DNA of 64,000 bases from Ensifer adhaerens (lineage in GTDB: Bacteria > Pseudomonadota > Alphaproteobacteria > Rhizobiales > Rhizobiaceae), in contig NZ_CP015882.1 of the NCBI RefSeq assembly GCF_000697965.2, positions 682,001 to 746,000 of the forward strand. Direction: 5' to 3'. The translations under genes and the position numbers were made by a program. This document shows, piece after piece, positions 25,151-34,345 of this stretch. The stretch's first letter is position 1. Each line of letters begins with the position of its first letter. The notes under the pieces are model-generated. The model was not told where the DNA came from. It worked only from the letters and a program-made list of their open reading frames with translations, and ran no database searches.

Positions 25151-26377
25151 TTATGCCGTCGAAGCCGAAGCACGACGCAATGCCAGATACTCCCAAATGG
25201 CAACGCCAAAGAGGGTCGCTGTCGCCAGAAACTGGAGATGATAATTGGCGGCAAGCGCAGAAAGCACTCCTGCAAGGGCAAGGATCGCGAACCCGACAAT
25301 GTGCGAAATCGGGAACTGGTGCGCCGCGGCCAACTTTATCCAGATGTTGCCAGCCAAAAAAAGCGCCGGGCCTCCGAGTATCGCCAGAGCGGTTTGCATC
25401 GTGCTTTCATCTTTGGCATGGGACAGGCTGAAGTCCTCTCCGACTGCCGTCAGGATGACGCCAGAAACGATTGGCAGATGGCCGTATGTGAAGAGATTGA
25501 GCGCCAATGTCTCGGGTTTCGACGTAGCCTCCGCTTTGTTGGCGGCTTTTTCCTGGCCGTGATGGAAGTAGATCCACCACATGAAACCGGTGCTTAAAAA
25601 CGCGCTGCAGAAGACAGCGAAGGTCATGTCGTCCGCCATGTGCTCTGCGGCGTTGCGGCCGGTCGTCAGGATCGTTTCACCGAGGCAGATGATTACGAAC
25701 AGCGCACAACGTTCTGCCATATGCTTGCCAGAAACGTCCAACGTCTCGGGCGCTGATTTCCCCAGGCCAGGAAGATAGTACCGCAGGGCCGGAGCCAGAT
25801 ATTCGACGAGAAGAGCGGTACTCCAAAATGCAATTCGCGGAGTCGTCTCCATTTGAGAACCCACAAGCCAGAAGGCGCTTGCAAGGACTAGCCAGAGGGT
25901 AATCCGCAGGAACGTCAGGAAAGAGGCCGCATCGACGCGATGATAGGCGTAGAGCATGAAAAAGGAACGCCCCATCTGAATGGCGCAGTAGATCACCGCA
26001 AATGCAAATCCATGGTCTCCAAACGCGTCCGGCAAGGCGATAGCCAGCAGGATACCCCCAAACATCAGGAGAAAGAGCATCAGCCGTACTGGATCTTGCT
26101 CGGTATCGAGAAGGTTTGTAACCCAGGTCGAGTGAATCCAGATCCACCAGATCGCAAGAATGAGCAGCGCCGCCTCGACAAGGGCTGTGGGGCCGAAGTC
26201 GCTAGCAAGTGTCTTTGCGAGCTGGACCAAAGCGAACACAAAAACGAGATCGAAGAACAGTTCGGGAAAGCTTGCTCTGGTCTGGTCGGCGTCGGCCTTC
26301 CTTATCCATTGCTTTCCAGTTGCCGCCCCCTTGGCCTCTGTCGGTTCTGCCGCTCGATGTCGCGACGCTGGGTGCAT
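25151..26377 (-). CDS. Low-temperature-requirement A (LtrA) family membrane protein
   Basis: 408 residues with about ten to eleven hydrophobic segments. Family hallmarks near the N-terminus: SFPELFFDLVFVFALVQLAK, then WWIWIHSTWVTNLLDTEQDP, and later LGETILTTGR and GHLPIVSGV. LtrA proteins are inner-membrane proteins of unclear function, first linked to cold growth in Listeria. Start ATG 26377 has GGAGG at 8 nt; an upstream in-frame start at 26482 lies across the promoter and is rejected. An EcfG-type promoter is present. Confidence 0.9.
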   Translation of the reverse strand: MHPASRHRAAEPTEAKGAATGKQWIRKADADQTRASFPELFFDLVFVFALVQLAKTLASDFGPTALVEAALLILAIWWIWIHSTWVTNLLDTEQDPVRLMLFLLMFGGILLAIALPDAFGDHGFAFAVIYCAIQMGRSFFMLYAYHRVDAASFLTFLRITLWLVLASAFWLVGSQMETTPRIAFWSTALLVEYLAPALRYYLPGLGKSAPETLDVSGKHMAERCALFVIICLGETILTTGRNAAEHMADDMTFAVFCSAFLSTGFMWWIYFHHGQEKAANKAEATSKPETLALNLFTYGHLPIVSGVILTAVGEDFSLSHAKDESTMQTALAILGGPALFLAGNIWIKLAAAHQFPISHIVGFAILALAGVLSALAANYHLQFLATATLFGVAIWEYLALRRASASTA

Positions 26378-26403
26378 TATTGTTCCTCCGCCCGAGATGG
26401 AGA

Positions 26404-26428
26404 AAGAGGTAGAGCGGGACGGAGTTCC
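26404..26428 (-). promoter_or_regulatory. EcfG-type promoter for the LtrA gene
   Basis: Reverse strand GGAAC-N18-TT (N16 then TCTT), 27 bp from the ATG at 26377. Confidence 0.55.
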
Positions 26429-26734
26429 AGCAATATCCCACTCGATGAGGAGAAGGCCTCTGAAGGGATTGGAGAGGAGCACGATTGTTTACAACTATTC
26501 CCCCTGTTCGAAGGGGCCGCTCGCTTGCAAAGCGGGGCGTTGATGATGCCCACTTCGACAGAAACCGCCCCTCGAGAGCCGTCCACACACTCCATTTCAT
26601 GCGGGATCCGAACTAGAAGGCGCAAAGCGGTACTCTGGGTTGTCTAAGCGCTGAGCAGGGTCAACGATCTTCACGCGCCCACATTACAGTCACCGCGATA
26701 CAACGCATATGCACGGAAGGCCTCGGTCTGCAGG

Positions 26735-26857
26735 TTAGAGCGCGTTGGATACAACCTGAGTTGCTACCGATATCAACACAGCCGCCAACGCGACCACGGT
26801 CCCAAGTCGCAAAGCCTTCATCCAACGTACCCGCGTGCCGTTCCAATCATAGCCCAT
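26735..26857 (-). CDS. Very small membrane protein
   Basis: 40 residues: MGYDWNGTRVRWMKALRLG, then a single hydrophobic helix TVVALAAVLISVATQVVSNA. GGGGAG stands 4 nt before ATG 26857. The charged/aromatic start followed by one helix looks like a genuine single-pass peptide; no family assigned. The other frames here are shadows of it. Confidence 0.5.
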   Translation of the reverse strand: MGYDWNGTRVRWMKALRLGTVVALAAVLISVATQVVSNAL

Positions 26858-27359
26858 TTTGCTCCCCTGTCGGGATCATGCCGCTTGGGAATGGTCGTCT
26901 CTTTTCCTGTCGAGGACGTAAAACGTTTGCGTCCTCGTGGAAACTAGCCAAAGGATCCCCAGGCGAGGCCTGTCGCTATGATTGGAGCGCCAGGCCTCTG
27001 GCCGTCTCCTCCCCGTCCGAAGACGACTGGTGCTCGCTATCACACCGCTTGCCGGAACTCTATTTGCCCATCCGGGCTAAACCCTGTGGCTAATGAGGAT
27101 ATCGCGATGAAATCCCTTGAGTGCAGATGAGTAGCTTGACAGGCATTAACCTGTGGGCTGAGAAATCGGCTCATCTGAATTGGTGCTTGATCGGGAAGTG
27201 GCCGCTACTGGTATGGGAGGCGGGAAGGGCGCGTTTTGCCACGTTCAGCTGCGCCGGGGAAGTGTTTGGGGCAGGATATTTCGCAGGAACAATAGCCTTT
27301 ATGCGACTTTCGAAATACGGAGCCACAGCGCTCTGGGTTGTGGTCCGTCTCGCCGCTGG
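26858..27359. other. Intergenic stretch with an inverted repeat
   Basis: 500 bp between the 40-codon gene and the flavin reductase stop. A 109-codon plus-strand frame (27121-27450) runs antisense into the reductase gene and lacks an SD, so it is not called. The only structure seen is the inverted repeat at 26911-26937. Confidence 0.5.
26911..26937. promoter_or_regulatory. 27-bp inverted repeat, possible operator
   Basis: Arms CGAGGACG and CGTCCTCG flank an 11-base centre that itself contains AAACGTTT. No T-tract follows, so a terminator is less likely than a regulator-binding site. It lies about 55 bp upstream of the 40-codon gene. Confidence 0.5.
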
Positions 27360-27920
27360 TCAAATAGCGATCACGTCAGGGACGTCCCCGTTCTGGCTTC
27401 GGCAAAACGATGCAAAATCCTTGAGGAATTTCTCCCCCGCCGGACGATGAGCGGGGTCCATGAGCTTTTCCATGATTGCGTCTGGCGTCTCCTTCATAAC
27501 GGGAAGCCGGAAGAAAATCGTCTCGGAGAAATTTGAGCTTAATGTCAAAAGGACGGTGCGCAGCGCTGCGAGCATGTCGTCGCCTCGGTGCGAAGCGTGG
27601 ATGAGGGCTATCGGTTTTGCGATTACGGCCTCCCCCGAGACAAGCCAGTCGATGGCGTTCTTGAGGCCTCCGGGAATGGTGCGAACATACTCGGGGCTGG
27701 AGATGATTAGCCCATCACTTGCCGAAATTTTCTCGACGAAGCGGATGACGCTTTCTGGGGCGTTTGCGCCCTCCAGATCGGGAGAAAAGATCGGCAGCTC
27801 ACCAATGTTATCAAAGACTTCAATGGTGATATCGGCTGGAGCGAGGGATTGGAAAGCCCTCAACAAGGCCGAATTGGTGGAAAGCCGACGCGTACTTCCT
27901 GAAATTCCTAGTATCCTCAT
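27360..27920 (-). CDS. NAD(P)H-dependent FMN reductase-like flavoprotein
   Basis: 186 residues with a flavodoxin-like fold: MRILGISGSTRRLSTNSALL (FMN phosphate loop), FDNIGELPIFSPDLEG, DGLIISSPEYVRTIPGGLKN (the SPEY-x-x-x-x-PG-LKN motif) and a C-terminal helix. Family members reduce FMN or quinones with NAD(P)H. ATG 27920 is preceded by TTGAGGA very close to the start, so the SD is weak. Single gene; no EcfG-type promoter was found. Confidence 0.88.
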   Translation of the reverse strand: MRILGISGSTRRLSTNSALLRAFQSLAPADITIEVFDNIGELPIFSPDLEGANAPESVIRFVEKISASDGLIISSPEYVRTIPGGLKNAIDWLVSGEAVIAKPIALIHASHRGDDMLAALRTVLLTLSSNFSETIFFRLPVMKETPDAIMEKLMDPAHRPAGEKFLKDFASFCRSQNGDVPDVIAI

Positions 27921-28017
27921 TCCTCAAGGATAGTGAAAATTCCGCAGCCAGCAAGCCATCGTGGACCCGGCGCCGCTTTCAAAAGCACATTGTCAACGCT
28001 GAGGAAGGTAAAACGAG

Positions 28018-28043
28018 GGAACAACGGGCGGCCTTTCCTCGTT
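28018..28043 (+). promoter_or_regulatory. EcfG-type promoter for the gene at 28074
   Basis: GGAAC-N17-CGTT, exact hexamers with the longer allowed spacer, 30 bp before the ATG. Confidence 0.75.
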
Positions 28044-28073
28044 GAGAAAAACCGGGCGTAGGAGGACCAAACA

Positions 28074-28373
28074 ATGAGTGACGAGCCGCGCGAACGCGAT
28101 ATTTTGTCGTTGAGTGACGACCCGCTGCCAAAGGTTCTCAAGACACCACGCCTGGCGACGCAAAGAGAGCAGCTTGATGTGTTGCGGGCCGACGTGGCCC
28201 GGCTTCGCGAGCGCCTCATCGCCATAGCGGACGGGACTTCCAGACTGGCGGCGCTCGAGGCGACCGTTGTTTTAGAAACGGTAGAAAGCGGTATCAGACG
28301 TCATCTCACGCCGGTTCTGATCACCGCGGGTGTTGCAGGTTATATCTGGAGCGCGTTCTTGAGGCGACGATAA
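28074..28373 (+). CDS. Hypothetical tail-anchored membrane protein, EcfG-controlled
   Basis: 99 residues: acidic N-terminus (MSDEPRERDILSLSDDPLP), an amphipathic coiled-coil stretch (QREQLDVLRADVARLRERLI) and one C-terminal hydrophobic segment (LTPVLITAGVAGYIWSAFL) ending in Arg. No family recognised. ATG 28074 follows TAGGAGG; an exact-hexamer EcfG promoter precedes it. Confidence 0.75.
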   Translation: MSDEPRERDILSLSDDPLPKVLKTPRLATQREQLDVLRADVARLRERLIAIADGTSRLAALEATVVLETVESGIRRHLTPVLITAGVAGYIWSAFLRRR

Positions 28374-28739
28374 CTGTGCCCACCTGCTCTCTGCGACGGT
28401 GCAGCGCACTCGAAAAGACGTGGCTGAAAAAAGACGGTCCTCAAGGAGGGAGCCATCTTACACACGATCCGGAGAGATCCTGGATCGCTTGCGGGGTGCA
28501 TCAATAGAACCGCTCGATCATAGGAATTTTCCCATGCCTGCGCGGCCGTTTCGCTGAAAGCCGTTTTTCAGCCTTGGATGTTCGAGCGCCGTGCCCTTCA
28601 CTCTCATCTCCAAAAACAGAACGCGATTGCCTTGTCGCAATCGTGGCCATGCCCTAGTTCTTGAAGCGATTTTAGTCTGGGGCCTGCCTCGGCCACGTGC
28701 CACAGAACGGGTCGTATTTTATGATTAGGCGGAAAATGC
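28374..28739. other. Intergenic leader before the phytochrome operon
   Basis: 366 bp. No gene on either strand with SD support (the 61-codon minus frame at 28518-28703 is Arg-rich noise). No EcfG-type promoter was found, so the phytochrome operon seems controlled differently from its neighbours. Confidence 0.5.
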
Positions 28740-29294
28740 ATGCGCGGAAGTGAACGCGTTGAATTGAGGAATAGGACGCGGGATGCACATCAGCGGGTAG
28801 ACGCCGCGGTCGGCGAGCTCAGCACTATCGAGGACTATCGCCGGTACGTAGCGCGCGTGTTGCCGTTTCGTGCGATAATGGACGAAGCGCTGAGGAACGT
28901 CTCTTGGCCTGAAGGCTGGAATTGGCGACCATCAGGGGTTGCAGAGCTGCTTGCTCAGGACGCGTGCGATCTCGGCTTGGCACCGGCGCGCCGCATTCGG
29001 CCTGATTTCGATCTTTCCGACCCAAGCGCGCTGCTCGGTGCCCTCTACGTGGTGGAAGGGTCGTCTCTCGGTGCGCGGGTCTTGCGTCAGAGGGCGTTGA
29101 AGCTTGGTTTCGATGAAACCTTCGGCGCGAAGCACCTTGCTTCGATGGCGAACGACACGACCCGATGGCCGTCCTTCCTGTCGCTCCTCGAACGAACCCG
29201 CGATTTTGACGTCGTTCGGTCTGCCGTCACGGCGAACGCCGTGTTTGCTCTCGCCCAAACTTGCTTTGAAAGTACATATCTTGTCGCCAGTTGA
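28740..29294 (+). CDS. Biliverdin-producing heme oxygenase (BphO-like)
   Basis: 184 residues, normal for bacterial phytochrome-linked heme oxygenases. Opens heme to biliverdin, the phytochrome chromophore. The proximal His is His17 in RTRDAHQRVD; the distal helix has LLGALYVVEGSSLGARVL. The gene overlaps the phytochrome gene by 14 bp, the usual bphO-bphP pairing. ATG 28740 is preceded by AGGCGGA; an ATG four bases upstream is in another frame with an early stop. Confidence 0.9.
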   Translation: MRGSERVELRNRTRDAHQRVDAAVGELSTIEDYRRYVARVLPFRAIMDEALRNVSWPEGWNWRPSGVAELLAQDACDLGLAPARRIRPDFDLSDPSALLGALYVVEGSSLGARVLRQRALKLGFDETFGAKHLASMANDTTRWPSFLSLLERTRDFDVVRSAVTANAVFALAQTCFESTYLVAS

Positions 29295-31881
29295 ACCCGT
29301 CACCCTCGAGACTTGCGACAGGGAGCCCATTCATATCCCCGGGAGCATCCAACCGCACGGTTGTCTTCTGGCGTGCAATGTCGGGTTCACGACGATCGAA
29401 CGCATATCGGCAAACGCTGCGAAGATGCTCGCCTGGGAGGGCAGCCTCCTTGGGCGGCCTCTTGTCGACGTGCTCGGCCCAAAGTTGTTGCATGATCTGC
29501 GCAATGCGCTTGCGGCCGCGGGAGCGGCCTCACGACCGGCCCTTTTGCTCGATGTCGCTTTTGGCGACCGCGTGTTCGACATTGCCGTCCACCTTCACAA
29601 GTCGGCCGTCATCATTGAGTTCGAGCCGGCGCCGTCGATCGGTCAGCCCTTGCATATCGCGCGCGAGATGATTGGCCGTATCAAGGACATCACCGACGTC
29701 GACCGTCTCGTGCAGCGCGCGTGCCGGATCGTTGCCGGTACCATCGGCTATGACCGCGTGATGATCTACCGCTTTGAGCAGGACGGATCAGGCAAGGTCG
29801 TCAGCGAAGCGAAACGCGCCGATCTTGAGAGTTTTCTGGGCCAGTATTTTCCAGCAAGCGATATCCCCCAGCAGGCCCGCGCACTTTATCTCAAGAACAC
29901 CATTCGCGTCATTTCGGACGCGAGCGGTGCGCGCGTCCCGGTCGAGCCGGTTCTGGACGGATCCGGCGAACCATTGGACCTCAGTTTCGCGCACTTGCGC
30001 AGCGTTTCGCCCATCCATTGCGAATACTTGCGCAACATGGGCGTCGCCGCGTCGATGTCGATTTCGGTTGTTCTGGACGGCCAGCTCTGGGGGTTGATCG
30101 CCTGCCACCATTATTCGCCGCGCGCCCTGCCGATGGCTCAACGCGTTGCGCTTGAAGTGTTCGGCGAATTTTTCTCGCTGCACCTGAAATCTCTGAAGGA
30201 ACGTCGCCGGGTTGCGGCCGTCGCCGGCACACGCGAAGCGCTCGACCGTTTTCTCATTTTGTCCTCCCATCACGAGGATGTGGGTGAGCTGTTGCGCCAA
30301 AGCCTGCGTGAATTCTCGCAGTTGCTGGCAAACGACGGCATCGGCGTCATGGTCGATGGCAAATGGGCGGGGATCGGCACCGCTCCGCCGGACGAAGAAA
30401 GAGCCGCTCTTCTGGACTTCATCCGCACTGTCAGCGAAGGGCGCGTCTGGGCGACACATGCCCTGTCACAGAAGTTCCCGGAGGCATCGGCCTACAGCGA
30501 GCGGCTTTCGGGCGTTCTCGCCATTCCCCTTTCGCAAACCGGCTCGGATTGCCTGGTGTTTTTTCGCAAAGAACTGGTCCAGACCCTCAACTGGGCCGGC
30601 AATCCTGAAAAGACCTATGAGGCAGGTCCACTCGGCGACCGCCTGACACCACGCAAGAGCTTTGCGATCTGGAAGGAGACAGTCCAGGCGCAGGCGCAGC
30701 CCTGGTCGGAGGCCGAGCGGGAAATCGCCGAGATCGTCCGGGTCGCGATCGTCGAGGTGGTGCTGCGACACAACGAGCTGATGGCGGGCGAGCGGCGCAA
30801 GTCCGAGGTTCGGCAGCGGATGCTGAACCAGGAGCTTAGCCACCGCGTCAAGAACATCCTCGCCGTCATCAAATCTCTGGTGACGAGCCCTCAACGGCAC
30901 AAGAATTCGCTCGAAGAATATGTTTCGACGCTGCAGGGTCGCATCGAGGCGCTCGCAATCGCGCATGACCAGGTCGTGCGCGGCGATGGGGGCGGGATCC
31001 TGGCGGATCTCCTGGAGGCCGAACTCCAGCCTTACCGGACAAATCTGTCGACAATAACGCTCGAAGGTCCTGCCGTCTGGCTCGACAGCCGTGCTTTTTC
31101 GGTAATGGCGCTGGTGTTTCACGAGCTCGCGACCAACGCCGCCAAATACGGCGCGCTTTCGGTGACGGCTGGCGAAGTAGAGGTGCGCTGGACGATGACC
31201 GGCTCCGATTGCGACGTCTCCTGGCGCGAGCGAAACGGTCCACTCGTCACTCTGCCGTTACGCAGGGGATTCGGTAGTGCCCTCATCGAGCGCAGCGTCC
31301 CCTACGATCTTCATGGGCGCAGCTCCGTCCGCTTCGAACCATCGGGGCTTGAGGCAGAGTTCAGCATCCCCTCCCCACACGTCAAACTCACCGCGTTAGG
31401 TCCGACAATGGAAACATATACGGTCGGTACCGCCGCTCCCGAACAAAGCGGCCTTGGCCGTGCAAACCCCAGGGTTCTGATCGTTGAGGATCAGATGCTC
31501 ATAGCGCTTGATCTCGAAGCGATGCTGTCGGACGAAGGGTTCTCGGAGGTTTCGACGGCGAGCTCCGTGCAGCAGGCCATGGCACATATCGAGAGGACTG
31601 CTCCGGAACTGGCGATTCTCGATATCAATCTCGGGCAGACCAATTCGTTCGGGATCGCCGGCGAACTCATGCGCAGAGGCACTCCATTCGTTTTTGCTAC
31701 AGGCTATGGCGAGGGAGCAGAACTGCCGCCGGACCTTATCGGCGTGCCGATCGTGCGCAAACCCTACAGCAGAAATGCCATCGTCGGAGCGCTTTCACTG
31801 CTGTGGGACGAGACCCTGTCCAGAGACGCGCAAAGGGCAGTGACAGGAACGACGAAGGGAAAGACCGAAATCGATGTCTGA
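29281..31881 (+). CDS. Bacteriophytochrome with HWE histidine kinase and C-terminal receiver
   Basis: 866 residues. PAS with biliverdin-binding Cys12 (ETCDREPIHIPGSIQPHG); GAF with FPASDIPQQARALYLKN and SPIHCEYLRNMGV; PHY domain (about 325-500); HWE kinase with His521 (LSHRVKNILAVIKSL), HELATNAAKYGAL and WRERNG; C-terminal receiver with acceptor Asp781 (LAILDINLG). The start is taken as TTG 29281, about 11 codons before the Cys as in other phytochromes; the open frame reaches 29104, but that part is the wrong frame of the heme oxygenase gene. Red/far-red sensor; the fused receiver suggests an internal relay. The TGA overlaps the next gene. Confidence 0.93.
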   Translation: MSPVEPVTLETCDREPIHIPGSIQPHGCLLACNVGFTTIERISANAAKMLAWEGSLLGRPLVDVLGPKLLHDLRNALAAAGAASRPALLLDVAFGDRVFDIAVHLHKSAVIIEFEPAPSIGQPLHIAREMIGRIKDITDVDRLVQRACRIVAGTIGYDRVMIYRFEQDGSGKVVSEAKRADLESFLGQYFPASDIPQQARALYLKNTIRVISDASGARVPVEPVLDGSGEPLDLSFAHLRSVSPIHCEYLRNMGVAASMSISVVLDGQLWGLIACHHYSPRALPMAQRVALEVFGEFFSLHLKSLKERRRVAAVAGTREALDRFLILSSHHEDVGELLRQSLREFSQLLANDGIGVMVDGKWAGIGTAPPDEERAALLDFIRTVSEGRVWATHALSQKFPEASAYSERLSGVLAIPLSQTGSDCLVFFRKELVQTLNWAGNPEKTYEAGPLGDRLTPRKSFAIWKETVQAQAQPWSEAEREIAEIVRVAIVEVVLRHNELMAGERRKSEVRQRMLNQELSHRVKNILAVIKSLVTSPQRHKNSLEEYVSTLQGRIEALAIAHDQVVRGDGGGILADLLEAELQPYRTNLSTITLEGPAVWLDSRAFSVMALVFHELATNAAKYGALSVTAGEVEVRWTMTGSDCDVSWRERNGPLVTLPLRRGFGSALIERSVPYDLHGRSSVRFEPSGLEAEFSIPSPHVKLTALGPTMETYTVGTAAPEQSGLGRANPRVLIVEDQMLIALDLEAMLSDEGFSEVSTASSVQQAMAHIERTAPELAILDINLGQTNSFGIAGELMRRGTPFVFATGYGEGAELPPDLIGVPIVRKPYSRNAIVGALSLLWDETLSRDAQRAVTGTTKGKTEIDV

Positions 31882-34018
31882 CATCAAGTCGCTGTCTCGC
31901 GAGCAACTCGAGGACGAGATCCTGAGGCTGAGGGCCCTGTCGCAGGGAGGCGCCGCGCTGAAGGTCCATAACGCCAGCGACGACGACGCGCGAGAGGCAC
32001 GCTATCGAGCCCTTTTCGAGGCGATCGACGATGGTTTCTGCATTATTGGCTTCATCGACGGACCACATGGTCCGCTCAGCGATTACGTACACCTTGAAGC
32101 AAATTCCGGCTATGGCCGGCATACAGGCATCTCGGACATCGTCGGCAAACGGCTTCGGGAGATTGAACCCGGCAACGCGGATGTCTGGTTGGACGTCTAT
32201 GGCAGCGTGTTGCGCACCGGCAAACCAGTGCGCTTCGAGCAGGAGTTCAAATCAGTCGCCAGGCATATCGAAGTTTCGGCCACCCGCATCGAGCCGGCAG
32301 GCCTGCGCCAGGTGGCGGTCCTATTTCGCGACGTAACCGAGAGGAAGAAGGCCGAAGCGGCGCTACGCGAGAGCGAAAGCCACGCGCGCGATAACATACA
32401 GCGTGTGCAAATGGCGATGGCCGCAGGGGCGATCATCGGCACGTGGCTGTGGGACGTGCCTACCGATCGCTTTACGGTCGACGAAGCTTTTGCGGCCGCG
32501 TTTGGGTTCGATCCGCAGCAAGGGCGCTCAGGCCTGAGCCTTGCCGATATCGTCGGCGCCGTTCATCCCGACGATCAGGAACGAGTGACGGCCTCGGTCA
32601 GAGAGGCCCTGGCAAAAGGCGGAGCCTATGCCCACCAATACAGGACGCGTCGCGAGGACGGGAGGTATCGCTGGCTCGAGGCGAACGGTCGCGTGGAATG
32701 CAGCAGTGACGGTGTTGCGCTTAAATTTCCGGGTGTCCTGATCGATATCGAGGAGCGGCGCGCGGTCGAAGCCGAACGCGACCATGCCCTTGCGGCCCTC
32801 CGCACGCTCAACGAAACGCTAGAGCAACGGGTAGAGGAACGCACCGCAGCCCTTGTCCAGGCGGAAGACGCCCTGCGGCAGGCGCAGAAGATGGAGGCTG
32901 TCGGGCAACTAACCGGGGGCCTGGCGCACGACTTCAACAACATCCTCGCCGGCATCAGCGGCAGCCTTGATCTGATGAAAACTCGGCTCGCCCAGGGCCG
33001 TGTGGGTGAGATCGACCGTTATATGACGGGAGCACAAGGGGCGGTGAAGCGGGCCGCGGGCCTAACTCAGCGCCTCCTTGCCTTTTCCCGCAGGCAGACG
33101 CTCGATCCGAAGCCGTCGGACATCAATCGCATCGTCGCGGGTATGCAAGATCTGATCAGCCGAAGCGTCGGTCCTGGGGTGGCGGTCGAGACTGTCGGAG
33201 CAGGAGGGCTGTGGACGGCCTTCGTCGATGTTGGCCAGCTCGAGAACGCTCTGCTCAATCTTTGCATCAACGCTCGCGACGCGATGCCGGATGGTGGACG
33301 CTTGACGATCGAGACCGGCAATCGGTGGCTCGACGAACGCGCTGCGGCCCAACGTGGATTGCCGCCGGGGCAATATGTCTCCTTGTGCGTCAGCGACACC
33401 GGTACGGGCATGTCGCCGGATGTGGTCGCCCGCGCCTTTGATCCGTTTTTCACGACGAAGCCGATCGGACAGGGGACGGGGCTTGGCCTTTCCATGGTCT
33501 ACGGTTTTGCCGGCCAATCCGGTGGTGCCGTGCGCATATACTCCGAAGTGGGCAAGGGCACGATGATCTGCATTTATTTGCCCCGCCACGCGGCCGAAGA
33601 TCATAGCTCCGACATACCAGCCGACGCGGGGCCCGCGCCTGCAGCGACCGGAGTTCACACCATCCTAGTCGTGGACGACGAACCCCTGGTCAGGATGGTC
33701 GCGGTCGAAATTCTCGAAGAGCTGGGCTACGAAGTGCTGGAGGCGAGCGACGGCCCTTCCGCCCTTAAAATGCTTGATGCACGCCCCACAATCGATCTTC
33801 TGGTTACCGACGTCGGGCTGCCGAACGGCATGAACGGACGGCAGCTTGCGGATGCGGTGCGCGTCCAGCGTCCCGGTCTTAACGTACTCTTCGTCACAGG
33901 GTATGCGGAGAACGCAGTACTCAACCACGGGCACCTCGACCATGGCATGGAAGTGGTCACCAAACCCTTCACAGCTGACGTGCTGGCGCGGCGGGTCGAA
34001 AGCTTGATCCGCCAATGA
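31874..34018 (+). CDS. PAS-PAS hybrid histidine kinase with receiver
   Basis: 714 residues. Two PAS domains (about 35-155 and 175-300), a short coiled coil (LNETLEQRVEERTAALVQAE), HisKA with His352 (GGLAHDFNNILAGI), HATPase with NLCINARDAMPDGG, DTGTGM and GQGTGLGLSMVYGF, and a receiver (about 595-710) with Asp646 (LLVTDVGLP) and VTKPF. ATG 31874 overlaps the phytochrome stop by 8 bp, so it is the third gene of the bphO-bphP operon and may receive or modify the light signal. Input ligand unknown. Confidence 0.92.
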   Translation: MSDIKSLSREQLEDEILRLRALSQGGAALKVHNASDDDAREARYRALFEAIDDGFCIIGFIDGPHGPLSDYVHLEANSGYGRHTGISDIVGKRLREIEPGNADVWLDVYGSVLRTGKPVRFEQEFKSVARHIEVSATRIEPAGLRQVAVLFRDVTERKKAEAALRESESHARDNIQRVQMAMAAGAIIGTWLWDVPTDRFTVDEAFAAAFGFDPQQGRSGLSLADIVGAVHPDDQERVTASVREALAKGGAYAHQYRTRREDGRYRWLEANGRVECSSDGVALKFPGVLIDIEERRAVEAERDHALAALRTLNETLEQRVEERTAALVQAEDALRQAQKMEAVGQLTGGLAHDFNNILAGISGSLDLMKTRLAQGRVGEIDRYMTGAQGAVKRAAGLTQRLLAFSRRQTLDPKPSDINRIVAGMQDLISRSVGPGVAVETVGAGGLWTAFVDVGQLENALLNLCINARDAMPDGGRLTIETGNRWLDERAAAQRGLPPGQYVSLCVSDTGTGMSPDVVARAFDPFFTTKPIGQGTGLGLSMVYGFAGQSGGAVRIYSEVGKGTMICIYLPRHAAEDHSSDIPADAGPAPAATGVHTILVVDDEPLVRMVAVEILEELGYEVLEASDGPSALKMLDARPTIDLLVTDVGLPNGMNGRQLADAVRVQRPGLNVLFVTGYAENAVLNHGHLDHGMEVVTKPFTADVLARRVESLIRQ

Positions 34019-34205
34019 CAACTGGGTCTGGCGCGCCAGGCTTGCTGCATTTCGCCGATGGACAGCCAACTGCGCTCAGCTGACGGGACCACCGGGCAAT
34101 CTGCAAGTCCGCGCTCTTTTCAGGAGTTTCGAAGTGCTCGATAACCCTCGTTCTGGTCAAGCTACGCCCTTGGTCTGAATTTCCGCCCGACCAAAGCCCG
34201 TAAGG

Positions 34206-34230
34206 GGAACAAAAAATCAACCTCGGCATT
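34206..34230 (+). promoter_or_regulatory. Possible EcfG-type promoter for the BA14K-like gene
   Basis: GGAAC-N18-TT (N16 then CATT), 115 bp before the ATG at 34346; less certain because of the distance and weaker -10. Confidence 0.45.
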
Positions 34231-34345
34231 TAACTGTCGGCGACGAGGGTCGTCGCGGCAAGGCGTTTTCGTTGGAAATTCAATCGCTTTCGATTTCGCG
34301 CTGATACCAAAAGGCATTCCCAGTGACGGGCAGAGGAGCAAAACC

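Noticed and set aside
27286..27310. GGAAC-N18-TT on the plus strand
   Set aside because: It points into the antisense of the flavin reductase with no plus-strand gene behind it. It is taken as a chance match and shows the background level of the motif.
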